Shown here piece after piece: positions 29,334 to 38,269 of a stretch of DNA of 64,000 bases. The stretch is from Acidianus brierleyi. Lineage in GTDB: Archaea > Thermoproteota > Thermoprotei_A > Sulfolobales > Sulfolobaceae. The position numbers and the translations under genes are program-made. Each line of letters begins with the position of its first letter. The stretch's first letter is position 1. The notes under the pieces were generated by a model, which saw only the letters and a program-made list of their open reading frames with translations, made no database searches and was not told the DNA's origin. The stretch covers positions 1,054,001 to 1,118,000 of the forward strand of contig NZ_CP029289.2 in assembly GCF_003201835.2 (NCBI RefSeq), written 5' to 3'.

Positions 29334-32300
29334 TCACCCCCTCTTTCTTAAAGAGAAAAATAATGCAATTAAGGCTATTATTATACCTATTATGCCTAAA
29401 GCATAAGCAACTGTTATAGAACTGCTCAGTGACGATATAGAATGACTCAATGTTGTTATCGAATGTTCAGCAGACTGTATTTGACCTTCACTTACTACTT
29501 CATGATAAGAATTATAAACACCAGATTGTAGACTATATTGTAAACCATCATTAACGTTTATAGTAAATATATAGAATCCTGAAGGTAGTAGACTAGCATC
29601 AAATGGAATAGTTATCTTTATTCCTGAAGATGTAGAAGATACAGAGTAGGAAATTGAGGACCCATCCATTTCAACACCAGTAACCTTAAGATTTTCTCCA
29701 GTAATGGTTATAGTTATATTTGTAGAAGACGTTGTAACGTTAGTTGGTGATATAGAAACTATTTTAGGTTCTGGTAAAGTTGACAATGAAGTCACATTAG
29801 TTATAGATACACCTTCTTGAGTTATTATGCTATCGCTCTGGTTAAATGCATAAGTAGAATCTTCAATTACACTACTTACTAGACTTATATTTGAATTTAT
29901 AGAGTTAATAGCGAACTCTCTTCCGCCTATTGTATCCTTAATTAAACTTACTAAAGACGATTCCGAATTTATCTGAATTATTCTAGAATCTATTGCTATT
30001 AATGTTGAATTATATGAATCTATCTGACCTACTATAGAATTTAATAATATTACATTATGTAATCCTTCTACAGTTATAGAAGGTGAATATATGTCATCTA
30101 ATTCATAAGTTGTCCCATTATATGTTAATAAAGGTATTTCGCTAACGTTTTCTGGCGTTATTATTAACGTATGCAGATACGTATAAGGCATTACTTGAGT
30201 ATAACTTTTTGCTATTAAATTGGATCCAAATGGAGAAGTTCCAGTTATTACTACATCCCATGCTCCAGAGAGTTCGTACAGATTTCCGCCTTGATAGATT
30301 GTACCTTGATCTGTAAGTATAGAAGGTATCTTTGCTATGCCTACCCATTCTCCTAGAGTTGAATTATACTGTAAGAGAGTTTCAGTTTCAAATTCTAAGA
30401 TTAAGGATTCAAAATTTAACTGAGATGGAAATAGAGTAGCAGAAAACTCGCCATACTTGACTTCCGTACCATTGGAATATGTTATATTCGCATAGATCTT
30501 TAGATTTTGGCCTTCATAAACTGTGGATACACTTCTCACTTGATAAGACAATTCAGAAGGCTCCACGTAAAATGCCGTAGTGAAATTAGAGTTTTCTATA
30601 CCTACCGATGTAGATATAGTAGAATGAATTATTACAGTATAGAATCCAGGAGTAAAATTAGACGGTATAGTAAAATTAGCTTCATGATATCCAAATAAAT
30701 TATATATTCCAAATTCTGTAATATCTGGAGCTAAGGACATAGGAATTGTAGCAACTAACTGATTCTGAGGATTATATACGAATGCAGTTACATTAGAAGT
30801 AAAAAGACCTAATCCAGCTTGATCATAAGTAAACGCTAATAAGGTTATATTTTGCCCCACATTAGCTGAAGGCATACCGTCGTTTATTGGAGTAAATAAC
30901 AATCCATAAATTATACCTCCAAAATAATTGTACGTATATGCACTGCCATAGGTATTATTAATAACCATTATGTATGTTCCCTCTGGCATTGGAGATAATA
31001 ATGTTCCTATTCCTTCATATTGACCAGGCGTAGAAGTAGGTAATAAACTTACGTTAAATATGGTCTTACCGTCCTTTATGAAATGAGCTACAAATGTAGT
31101 ATTACTAACTGGAGTGCCATTAGGATAATATGCACATACTACTACAGGGAACGATTGATCTACTGGCAAAATTTGACCTACTGGAAATATTATGTTTATA
31201 GATTCCCCTACATCTATATCTGTTTGACCTATTCCAGTTAGACCATAAATTGAACCATTAACTACAATGCTCCAAACGTTTTGTGGTTCCCCTTTTTGAA
31301 TTGTGTAACTACCTACCCAATAAGTTCCATTAAACGATAATGGAACACTAGCAAGATAGCCATTTAATGTATATATGTATGCATTAAAGTCTCCTGTGGT
31401 TACTGTAGTACCGTTAGGAGTTGAAATATAGGCCAATATCTTGAATGCGCTCCCATACATATACCATGGTTGCGTAATTTGAGGTTCGCATGTAGTTACT
31501 GATATTTTAAGACCCTGATTTATCATATAATTCTTTATAACATATTCAAGCATACCAACGTTAGGACTTCCTAATCCTGTAACTAAATTATACGTATAAT
31601 TAGCAAAATATTTTCCATTATATCCAAAACTAACAGGATGAAAAGCTTCGTCATATAGTGTTGAGTTTTGATATATTCCATAAAGTAATGGATTAACTAA
31701 TCCTAACGAATGACCTATGTAAGAGTCTATATCTGCTGCAGTTCCTGCCCATAAAGGTGTTGCTAAACTAGTCCCTCCGATAATACATTCTGCACCATCA
31801 ACTATTGTAACAAAGCCAGTATATGGATTAGCGTCTGCGGCGACGTCTGGAGTTGTTCTAAAATTAGAATGTGTGATATCCCTCTGATACCAAGGAGATG
31901 GAAAAAGCGTGCTATACCCTCCTCCAGAGCTCACTGTACTAGTGCCTTCACTTTCATATTGCGGTTCTACACTCCATGCGGTTTCATAACCATAAGTTGC
32001 CGTAGAATTTAATGAAGTTAGATATCCCGATGTCACATTAACATAAAGTGATGTTCCGCCTACAGCTGTAACGAAGGGAGAAGATGAAGGGAATAGAACA
32101 CCGCCATAAGTAGTTAGAGTGCCTTGATATGCTCCATCATCTCCAGACGCTGCAAAAAACGAAATACCCTCAGCAGTGCCTAATGCAAAGTAATAATCTA
32201 AATATGGATAGTTTGGAAAAGGTACCCCTTGATACCATGCGTAAAATCCTGATGCTGATGCTAAATTTTCTGGGAATCCCCAGCTCATACTAACTACTTG

Positions 32301-33269
32301 AGCTAAATCCTCACTTACTATAAGATCTATGGCCTCAAATAATGCTGCCCCGTTATTTGCAGCCACTACAAGGTCAATTTTAGCATAAGGAGACATACTA
32401 TGAGCTGCTTCTACATCTAATGCAGTTTCTATGTTCCATCCAGTAAACAATCCAAATATAGGATGATAAGGACCTACTGGAATTACACTTAAATTTACTG
32501 GAGGCAAATGGAACATTTTGTCGAAAGTATGAATATCTTGGTAAATCTCTGGATCACCATAAGCGTCAACTACGGCTATAGTAACGTTTTTGCCCGGATT
32601 AGATCCAGACACGTTATATGCACCTTGTATATCTTGAGGGGTATAATACAAAGCAGAAAATTGTAAATAGCTCAACGGTAGACTTCTTGGAGCATTCGAT
32701 GGTTCTATAACTCCATGTTCTAATTTACCGAGAACAAAATATTGTGGCTGAATTAGAGTGTAATTAGTTAATCCTCCAATTATTACGTTCTTCATTAATT
32801 GAGGAATTTGCGGTAATGAAGAAGGCTTATAATAAATTTCATTATTATCCTTATATAGATCTAAATTAACGGAAAACGTCTTTTCTACTATAGACGCAGG
32901 AGCTATGGCAAAAACTGAAAATGGACTTTCATACACTATTTCGTATCCATTATTTTCTAAGAAGCTAATTATTTTGTTAACTTTTTGTGATTGGCCAAAT
33001 TCACTTACAAGTTGAGAATTGTTTAGAGGTTTCATTTGATGATTAGAGACTTCCTGAGCTACTAAATAAAGTTCATTTAGATTACTCGGTATAACAAAGA
33101 ATTCTAAGCATATTTCTGTATTGGGATTGATTTTACCTATTTCATATCCAGATAAGGAAGGACCGCTATAAGAGACCTCTGATTGGGATGAGTAAGCTAG
33201 TATTGGAAACAAAAAACCTAAAATTAAAATAGTCAATACTAAACTCTTTATCTGTTGCATAAAATTCAT
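29334..33269 (-). CDS. Giant secreted sedolisin (S53) protease, membrane anchored
   Basis: A 1311-residue acid protease. Order: signal peptide (1-28), pro-kumamolisin activation domain (about 35-200), S53 catalytic domain (about 215-570), a long region of Ig-like beta domains with many sequons, a repetitive Ser/Ile-rich segment (about 1090-1180), a short Ser/His-rich stalk and a C-terminal membrane helix ending SLRKRG. Catalytic residues are visible: Glu and Asp of NIETALDVEA (about 280 and 284), the oxyanion Asp in ASGDDG (about 375) and S501 in GGTSLATP. The calcium-site end is present (LVTGLGSPN). It would digest proteins at the cell surface in acid. Confidence 0.88.
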   Translation of the reverse strand: MNFMQQIKSLVLTILILGFLFPILAYSSQSEVSYSGPSLSGYEIGKINPNTEICLEFFVIPSNLNELYLVAQEVSNHQMKPLNNSQLVSEFGQSQKVNKIISFLENNGYEIVYESPFSVFAIAPASIVEKTFSVNLDLYKDNNEIYYKPSSLPQIPQLMKNVIIGGLTNYTLIQPQYFVLGKLEHGVIEPSNAPRSLPLSYLQFSALYYTPQDIQGAYNVSGSNPGKNVTIAVVDAYGDPEIYQDIHTFDKMFHLPPVNLSVIPVGPYHPIFGLFTGWNIETALDVEAAHSMSPYAKIDLVVAANNGAALFEAIDLIVSEDLAQVVSMSWGFPENLASASGFYAWYQGVPFPNYPYLDYYFALGTAEGISFFAASGDDGAYQGTLTTYGGVLFPSSSPFVTAVGGTSLYVNVTSGYLTSLNSTATYGYETAWSVEPQYESEGTSTVSSGGGYSTLFPSPWYQRDITHSNFRTTPDVAADANPYTGFVTIVDGAECIIGGTSLATPLWAGTAADIDSYIGHSLGLVNPLLYGIYQNSTLYDEAFHPVSFGYNGKYFANYTYNLVTGLGSPNVGMLEYVIKNYMINQGLKISVTTCEPQITQPWYMYGSAFKILAYISTPNGTTVTTGDFNAYIYTLNGYLASVPLSFNGTYWVGSYTIQKGEPQNVWSIVVNGSIYGLTGIGQTDIDVGESINIIFPVGQILPVDQSFPVVVCAYYPNGTPVSNTTFVAHFIKDGKTIFNVSLLPTSTPGQYEGIGTLLSPMPEGTYIMVINNTYGSAYTYNYFGGIIYGLLFTPINDGMPSANVGQNITLLAFTYDQAGLGLFTSNVTAFVYNPQNQLVATIPMSLAPDITEFGIYNLFGYHEANFTIPSNFTPGFYTVIIHSTISTSVGIENSNFTTAFYVEPSELSYQVRSVSTVYEGQNLKIYANITYSNGTEVKYGEFSATLFPSQLNFESLILEFETETLLQYNSTLGEWVGIAKIPSILTDQGTIYQGGNLYELSGAWDVVITGTSPFGSNLIAKSYTQVMPYTYLHTLIITPENVSEIPLLTYNGTTYELDDIYSPSITVEGLHNVILLNSIVGQIDSYNSTLIAIDSRIIQINSESSLVSLIKDTIGGREFAINSINSNISLVSSVIEDSTYAFNQSDSIITQEGVSITNVTSLSTLPEPKIVSISPTNVTTSSTNITITITGENLKVTGVEMDGSSISYSVSSTSSGIKITIPFDASLLPSGFYIFTINVNDGLQYSLQSGVYNSYHEVVSEGQIQSAEHSITTLSHSISSLSSSITVAYALGIIGIIIALIALFFSLRKRG

Positions 33270-33417
33270 ACTGCACCTAACTTTATAAATATATATACAA
33301 ATTTATGTGTAGGAAATTTTTAGATTTTATGACAATTTTTTTAGAAATGTGAAAAAATTATAATCTTTAAAACCTTGGGAATTGCCTTTAAATTTTGTTT
33401 CAAATGAATATTTATGC

Positions 33418-34161
33418 GTGAAATTACTATCCTGGAATGTTAATGGATTAAGGGCCGCTATAGGAAAAGGAATTGTAAATACTATAAAAAGCCTAGATTA
33501 TGATGTACTGATGTTTCAAGAAGTGAGGTCAGATTCAATACCCTTAGACTTTCAAACATTACCCTATGAGATCTACATTTTTCCATCAAAAAAGAAGGGA
33601 TACAGTGGCACTATGACGCTCACTAGGATAAAACCAATTAGTGTAAAGTATGGAATAGGAGTAGAGGATTTCGATGAAGAGGGAAGAACAATAACATTAG
33701 AATTTAACGATTTTTATGTAATAAACTCATATTTTCCAAATGCAGGTGAAGGTCTAAAAAGACTTGATTTTAAATTAAGATTTAATTCCGAATTTGAAAA
33801 ATTCGTATTATCCCTAAATAAGCCTTGCATAATTTGTGGAGATTTTAACGTAGCCCACGAGGAAATAGATATAGCTAGACCAAAAGATAATGTAAATCAT
33901 GCAGGATTTACACCTCAAGAGAGAGAATGGATGACCCATTTCCTTTCACTAGGATTCGTAGATACCTTTAGACTATTTGTAAAAGAAGGAGGGCATTATA
34001 GCTGGTGGTCTTATAGGTTTCACGCTAGAGAAAAAAATATAGGTTGGAGAATAGATTATTGTGTAGTTTCAGAGAAGCTAAAAAACAGAGTTAAAAGAGC
34101 TGAGATTCTAGAAAAAATCATGGGTTCTGATCATGCTCCTGTAATTTTGGAAATTGAATAA
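33418..34161 (+). CDS. xthA: Exonuclease III / AP endonuclease
   Basis: A 248-residue ExoIII-type enzyme for base-excision repair. Conserved segments are LSWNVNGLRA, FQEVRS (metal-binding Glu), SYFPNAG, ICGDFNVAHEEIDIARP (catalytic Asp and Asn) and GSDHAPV (catalytic His). I chose GTG 33418 because the family begins KLLSWNVNG and a TATA-like TTTAAATTTT lies 21-30 bases upstream, giving a leaderless mRNA; an upstream in-frame TTG at 33382 would add 12 unrelated residues. Confidence 0.93.
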   Translation: MKLLSWNVNGLRAAIGKGIVNTIKSLDYDVLMFQEVRSDSIPLDFQTLPYEIYIFPSKKKGYSGTMTLTRIKPISVKYGIGVEDFDEEGRTITLEFNDFYVINSYFPNAGEGLKRLDFKLRFNSEFEKFVLSLNKPCIICGDFNVAHEEIDIARPKDNVNHAGFTPQEREWMTHFLSLGFVDTFRLFVKEGGHYSWWSYRFHAREKNIGWRIDYCVVSEKLKNRVKRAEILEKIMGSDHAPVILEIE

Positions 34162-34208
34162 ATAGTGTTTCGCAAAGTTTTATTATATTACCTAACTCTC
34201 TTTATCAT

Positions 34209-35264
34209 ATGAGAAAGAACATTATAATAGGTATAATAGCTATTGCACTTATTATTATAGGTGCTTTCGAGCTTTTACACATAACTACTCCATCTACGAC
34301 AATAGTACAAAAACCGTCTAGTGTTCAAACAATTCGACCTCCTACTAGTTTCGTTTTAGATCCTAAAGACGCTGAAAATACTACAGGAATTTATCCATTT
34401 TATGTGGGAGCGTGGATTGAGATAAATAACTTTAATATGCCAAATTTCAGTTTTAAGAATTTTACAGCATCAAATATCTTTAATAAGCTTTTCATAGGTG
34501 TACTAATACATAATAGTTCTGTAAGATCTCTAGATTTTATAGCGCAAATAAATATAACAAAGAATTCACAATTTTCAGGATTCAATAAGAATTCTTTGTT
34601 ATACGGAATCGTTGCAGCACTGAATTCTAACATCAGTATAAAAGGTTCTGGAGAATATAAGACATTCTACTATATATATGGCAATACCTCAAGATCAGGA
34701 ATCGCTCTTGCGTATAATGGAACATATTTCATTGGTATTAGTTTGAATGGAACCTCTAATAACGTCTATTATGTTAAAAATTTATTATTAAAACAGATCG
34801 ATTCTCTAATTATAAATGGAAGCATAACTCCAGCACCTCCAGATATTTTAGCAAATATTTCAATTCCATTAATAGGCTGGGGATACATAAATAACTCTAT
34901 AATAAATAACTCTAGTTTCTATTTTATTAAAAATATTAATAAAATACCTTTAAATCAAGGATATGTCGGATTTTATTCTGACAACAACACTCTAGTAGAG
35001 ATGGAAATAAGTCAATACAAAAATAGTACCGATGCTGAAAATGTATATGAACATATTTATAGCGTAATAAATACGTCTAATTTCCATACTAATATATCGC
35101 AAGGTAGTATAAGTGGAGCTAAATATTTCACACTAACAATTACTAATAATTCTACGATAACAATATCATATTATAACGAGTATGTAATAGAAATAGGAAC
35201 GTATGGATACCTAAACTTAAATAATATAACACAAATACTAAAAAGCGAAATAAATATTTTATAA
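34209..35264 (+). CDS. Secreted or membrane-anchored glycoprotein, unknown
   Basis: A 351-residue protein with an N-terminal membrane helix (about 4-24), a Pro/Thr/Ser linker (PSTTIVQKPSS) and a beta-rich extracellular part carrying more than ten N-x-S/T sequons. No family recognised. No catalytic motif is evident; a surface lipid- or ligand-binding role cannot be inferred. TATA-like GTTTTATTATA is about 34 bases before the ATG. Confidence 0.55.
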   Translation: MRKNIIIGIIAIALIIIGAFELLHITTPSTTIVQKPSSVQTIRPPTSFVLDPKDAENTTGIYPFYVGAWIEINNFNMPNFSFKNFTASNIFNKLFIGVLIHNSSVRSLDFIAQINITKNSQFSGFNKNSLLYGIVAALNSNISIKGSGEYKTFYYIYGNTSRSGIALAYNGTYFIGISLNGTSNNVYYVKNLLLKQIDSLIINGSITPAPPDILANISIPLIGWGYINNSIINNSSFYFIKNINKIPLNQGYVGFYSDNNTLVEMEISQYKNSTDAENVYEHIYSVINTSNFHTNISQGSISGAKYFTLTITNNSTITISYYNEYVIEIGTYGYLNLNNITQILKSEINIL

Positions 35265-35270
35265 AAAAAT

Positions 35271-35618
35271 TCAAAAACTTACTACAGAATATCCTTCTTC
35301 TACTTTCTTTACTGTTTCGACACCGCCCATTACTTCTTTTATTCCTTCAAAAATAAGATCCTTAGTTAATCCCATATTTTTTAATGAAATTCCGCAATAG
35401 CTAATTTCTATTCCCGAATTTTGCATATCTTCAATTACTTTTTTCATTTGAGCTGAATTTCCAGAATCTTTTAGTAATGTCTCTACTCCTCTACCCAAGA
35501 ACATTAATGCTACAGTAGCTCCTGCATTTTTCCTTGCTCCAAGAGCAAAATTCATAGCCATCATTGCTCTATTTATATCATCTTTTCCTGCTGTAGAAAT
35601 AACGAATATTTTGGCCAT
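35271..35618 (-). CDS. DsrE/DsrF-like protein
   Basis: A 115-residue DsrE-fold protein: VISTAGKDDINRA start, ATVALMFLGRGVETLL and SYCGISLKNMGL with a single conserved Cys (about residue 76). The family acts in sulfur relay and persulfide transfer; in Sulfolobales several copies serve sulfur metabolism. Neighbouring on the same strand is a NifX-like protein 30 bases away, but each has its own TATA-like element. Confidence 0.8.
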   Translation of the reverse strand: MAKIFVISTAGKDDINRAMMAMNFALGARKNAGATVALMFLGRGVETLLKDSGNSAQMKKVIEDMQNSGIEISYCGISLKNMGLTKDLIFEGIKEVMGGVETVKKVEEGYSVVSF

Positions 35619-35648
35619 AGCAGTTTTTATATTTTAAAAAATAAAAAG

Positions 35649-36008
35649 TTATAGTTTGTGATGCTCACCGTGCTCATGAGTAGGCTTATCTGTTTCAATA
35701 AGTTCATTTTTAATTAATTTTTTTAAAGCTTCTTCAACTTTCATGTTCGGTGCTAGAAATATTTTTGCCTTACCTGATAATAGTCTTACTCCAGGTCCAC
35801 CTATTTCTGCAACTACTACTGCATTTACTCCTTTATCTAGTGCAGACTTTAACATATGAGCTCCTGGTGCAGCAGTTGCCTTTAATGCAGGATTTTCGTA
35901 TTCTTCTACTAATTCTATTTTATCTCCTTCCAAAAAATAAATTTGAACTTTTTCTCCTTCTCCAGGACCATCTACTAGTCCGTTTGTAACTGGTATAGCT
36001 ACTTTCAT
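35649..36008 (-). CDS. NifX/NafY-like (dinitrogenase Fe-Mo cofactor biosynthesis) protein
   Basis: A 119-residue protein of the NifB/NifX C-terminal-like fold: MKVAIPVTNG start, VQIYFLEGDKIELVEEYEN, GAHMLKSALDKGVNAVVVAEIGGPGVRLL. The tail HEHGEHHKL is His-rich and could bind metal. There is no nitrogenase here; free-standing archaeal members are thought to bind iron-sulfur or metal cofactors. A palindrome lies between its TATA box and start codon. Confidence 0.78.
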   Translation of the reverse strand: MKVAIPVTNGLVDGPGEGEKVQIYFLEGDKIELVEEYENPALKATAAPGAHMLKSALDKGVNAVVVAEIGGPGVRLLSGKAKIFLAPNMKVEEALKKLIKNELIETDKPTHEHGEHHKL

Positions 36009-36012
36009 ATAT

Positions 36013-36030
36013 TCGATATCGATTTCGATA
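36013..36030. promoter_or_regulatory. Overlapping palindromes in NifX-like promoter
   Basis: Two palindromes share bases: TCGATATCGA (36013-36022) and TATCGATTTCGATA (36017-36030, 6+2+6). They fill the space between the start codon at 36008 and a TATA-like TATTTAAG (minus strand, 36031-36038). This is a strong candidate repressor operator on a leaderless promoter. Confidence 0.5.
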
Positions 36031-36031
36031 C

Positions 36032-36778
36032 TTAAATATTTTGCTGTATAAGATTCTTAGCTACTAGTTTACTTGGATTTATTATCGTTATGTCCTTAAT
36101 TGTTCTTACACTCTCTAATCTCATTTCCAGATCTTCTGTATGTGCAATAACTATTGTCGGAATATCCTTTGCTATCTTTGCTAAAATCAACGTAATGTAA
36201 ATTGTGTCAGAAGGATCTTTAACATCAATTATTATTTTCTTTGCTTTCTCTGGATTGAATTTTTCTATTTCTTTTTCTGACAATAAATTTATTGCACTAA
36301 CTTTATATCCATCTTCAGATAATTTTTCTGCTGTAGTAATATCATTTATTATCATAATATACTTACTCTTGCTTTTCTTAAGATCTTCTATCATAGCCAT
36401 GTTTACAGTACCACTTCCTATAAGAAGTATATGGCCCCTAAGCATCTCGCCTTCAATTGTAGCTAATCTTGATGTCAAGGAAAGTATTCTTTTACTGGCT
36501 AAATCACTAGAGATACTAGTTAATGCTGTTAAGAAAGCACCCATACCAAATACTATTAATGTAACTACAAACATCTTAGCTATTGGAGTTAAAGGCACTA
36601 TATCGCCGTAGCCTACAGTAGAGAGTGTTATTATAGTGAAATAAATTGCGTTTATTAAATTAATATTTTCATTAAAATTATGTCCAGTATTTCCTAGAAA
36701 ATATGTTCCTATAACCCCAAAGGCAACAACAGCGCCCAATATAAGGAGAGAAGCTATTGATCTTAAGGAGAGTAACAT
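36032..36778 (-). CDS. Potassium channel with RCK (TrkA-N) domain
   Basis: A 248-residue two-helix potassium channel. The first helix is at about 8-28, the selectivity filter TVGYGD at 54-59, the second helix at about 68-90, and a cytoplasmic Rossmann-type RCK domain begins at RGHILLIGSG (about 114). No second RCK domain (TrkA-C) is present. It should conduct K+ under ligand control. Confidence 0.9.
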   Translation of the reverse strand: MLLSLRSIASLLILGAVVAFGVIGTYFLGNTGHNFNENINLINAIYFTIITLSTVGYGDIVPLTPIAKMFVVTLIVFGMGAFLTALTSISSDLASKRILSLTSRLATIEGEMLRGHILLIGSGTVNMAMIEDLKKSKSKYIMIINDITTAEKLSEDGYKVSAINLLSEKEIEKFNPEKAKKIIIDVKDPSDTIYITLILAKIAKDIPTIVIAHTEDLEMRLESVRTIKDITIINPSKLVAKNLIQQNI

Positions 36779-36809
36779 ATATCTAACTCACTTTGTATTA
36801 TAAAAATTA

Positions 36810-38150
36810 TTACTCTTTATTCTCTTCTTCTTCTCCTCTATCCATATAAATTATTTCTGCAGCAAGAAACCCCATAATAATCATTGCCATAAATAAATAA
36901 ACAAGAATTGGCTCTGAAGCTCCAATAGATGATACTAAATCATATCCTGTAAAAATTATAGCACCTATTGCTAAACTTATTTCAACAAGTCTTCTTCTCA
37001 TCCTCTTTAGAGATATTTTGAATAGAGAGAAGTCTGAAGCTATATGCACAAATAGATTAGATAATACTGCAATTTCTCCAACATACTCAAAGGCTAGAAA
37101 TGGCCTGCTATCAACAGATAATAGTCCAAAAACTACTGCTATTACATATAAAATTATGGCAAGAGCGATAGAAGCTATTGGTCCTCTTCCTGAATCAAAC
37201 TTAGAGAATACTTTTGGCAAGAAATTATTTGTAGACATAGCATATGCAGTTCTAGACGTAGCTAACATAAAAGATAATGTAGCTAGTATACCGTCATTGG
37301 CGGCTGCAAAAAGCACAAATACGAATGTTATTAAACCTAGCCTATCTTCTATTAAACGTAGTAAATCTACACTTGATGCTGCAATATTAAAATACAATAT
37401 ATGATCTGCTATAGCATATACATCAAATGATGCAAGCAAACCGCCTAATAATATTACAGTAATTATCGCAGTTGGTACGGTTCGTTTTGGATTTTTTACC
37501 TCTCCTGACAATGGAGTTATAGAACCATAACCAGTAGGTATGCTAGATCCAAAAAGTATTGCCAATGCTAAAACTGCTAGAGATACATGATAATTAAAGG
37601 GATTATAAAAAGTGAATCCTGTCGATCTTAAAAATAGGAGCGCTATGACTGTCATTATGCCTATCTCAATAAGACTTGCTACTATTGCATATTTTGCTGT
37701 AGGTCTTATTCCAGATATTGCAAAAATTGATGATATTCCAAGAATTATGCCTACAGCTATCCAAGGGTTTATAGGAAGTACGTGAGAAATCACGTAGGCA
37801 GAGCCTAATACATAAGCAGCACCATAAAGTGTGGAGTAAACAAGGTAAATCCAACCAGTTTCAAAACCTAATCTTCTAGTTAATGAATAGTAAGCATATA
37901 CATAATATCCACCAGATTTAGTAAACCTTGTAGAAAGTTTGTATATAACTAATCCATTCATTAAAACTAATAACGTACCTAAAATTATTGCTATTGGAGC
38001 AAAAGCTCCGGCTAATAGAAACGCATAAACACCGTATGTCAATACGCTAAGGAAAGGAGATTGACCGCCTAATGATAAAAACACTAAATCTCTAAGCCCA
38101 ATGACACGCTTAGGTTCTTCATAATGTTTCTCTTCTTCTTTACTCATCAA
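36810..38150 (-). CDS. APC-family amino-acid permease
   Basis: A protein of 445-446 residues with about twelve helices. RVIGLRDLVFLSLGGQSP at the N-terminus and SGGYYVYAYYSL in the region of helix 3 are typical of the amino acid-polyamine-organocation superfamily; GSITPLSGEVKNPKRTVP is the usual loop after helix 6. The substrate is not evident. TTG 38150 is followed directly by ATG 38147, which is the more likely start. Confidence 0.85.
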   Translation of the reverse strand: MMSKEEEKHYEEPKRVIGLRDLVFLSLGGQSPFLSVLTYGVYAFLLAGAFAPIAIILGTLLVLMNGLVIYKLSTRFTKSGGYYVYAYYSLTRRLGFETGWIYLVYSTLYGAAYVLGSAYVISHVLPINPWIAVGIILGISSIFAISGIRPTAKYAIVASLIEIGIMTVIALLFLRSTGFTFYNPFNYHVSLAVLALAILFGSSIPTGYGSITPLSGEVKNPKRTVPTAIITVILLGGLLASFDVYAIADHILYFNIAASSVDLLRLIEDRLGLITFVFVLFAAANDGILATLSFMLATSRTAYAMSTNNFLPKVFSKFDSGRGPIASIALAIILYVIAVVFGLLSVDSRPFLAFEYVGEIAVLSNLFVHIASDFSLFKISLKRMRRRLVEISLAIGAIIFTGYDLVSSIGASEPILVYLFMAMIIMGFLAAEIIYMDRGEEEENKE

Positions 38151-38248
38151 GACGGAATATCAATGACTATTTTATTAAAATTTTCTTCAAACCTACAATT
38201 ATCATAAATAAAATGTCTAATTACTAAAAATAATGGAAATTTTTTTAC

Positions 38249-38266
38249 TTACTAACCATAGAATAA
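38249..38266 (+). promoter_or_regulatory. TTACTAA element before second GH15 gene
   Basis: TTACTAACCATAGAATAA ends four bases before the ATG. It shares TTACTAA-N3-TAG with the perfect palindrome in front of the other GH15 gene (11334-11349). Similar short words occur elsewhere in this AT-rich DNA, so co-regulation is only a suggestion. Confidence 0.25.
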
Positions 38267-38269
38267 CAT

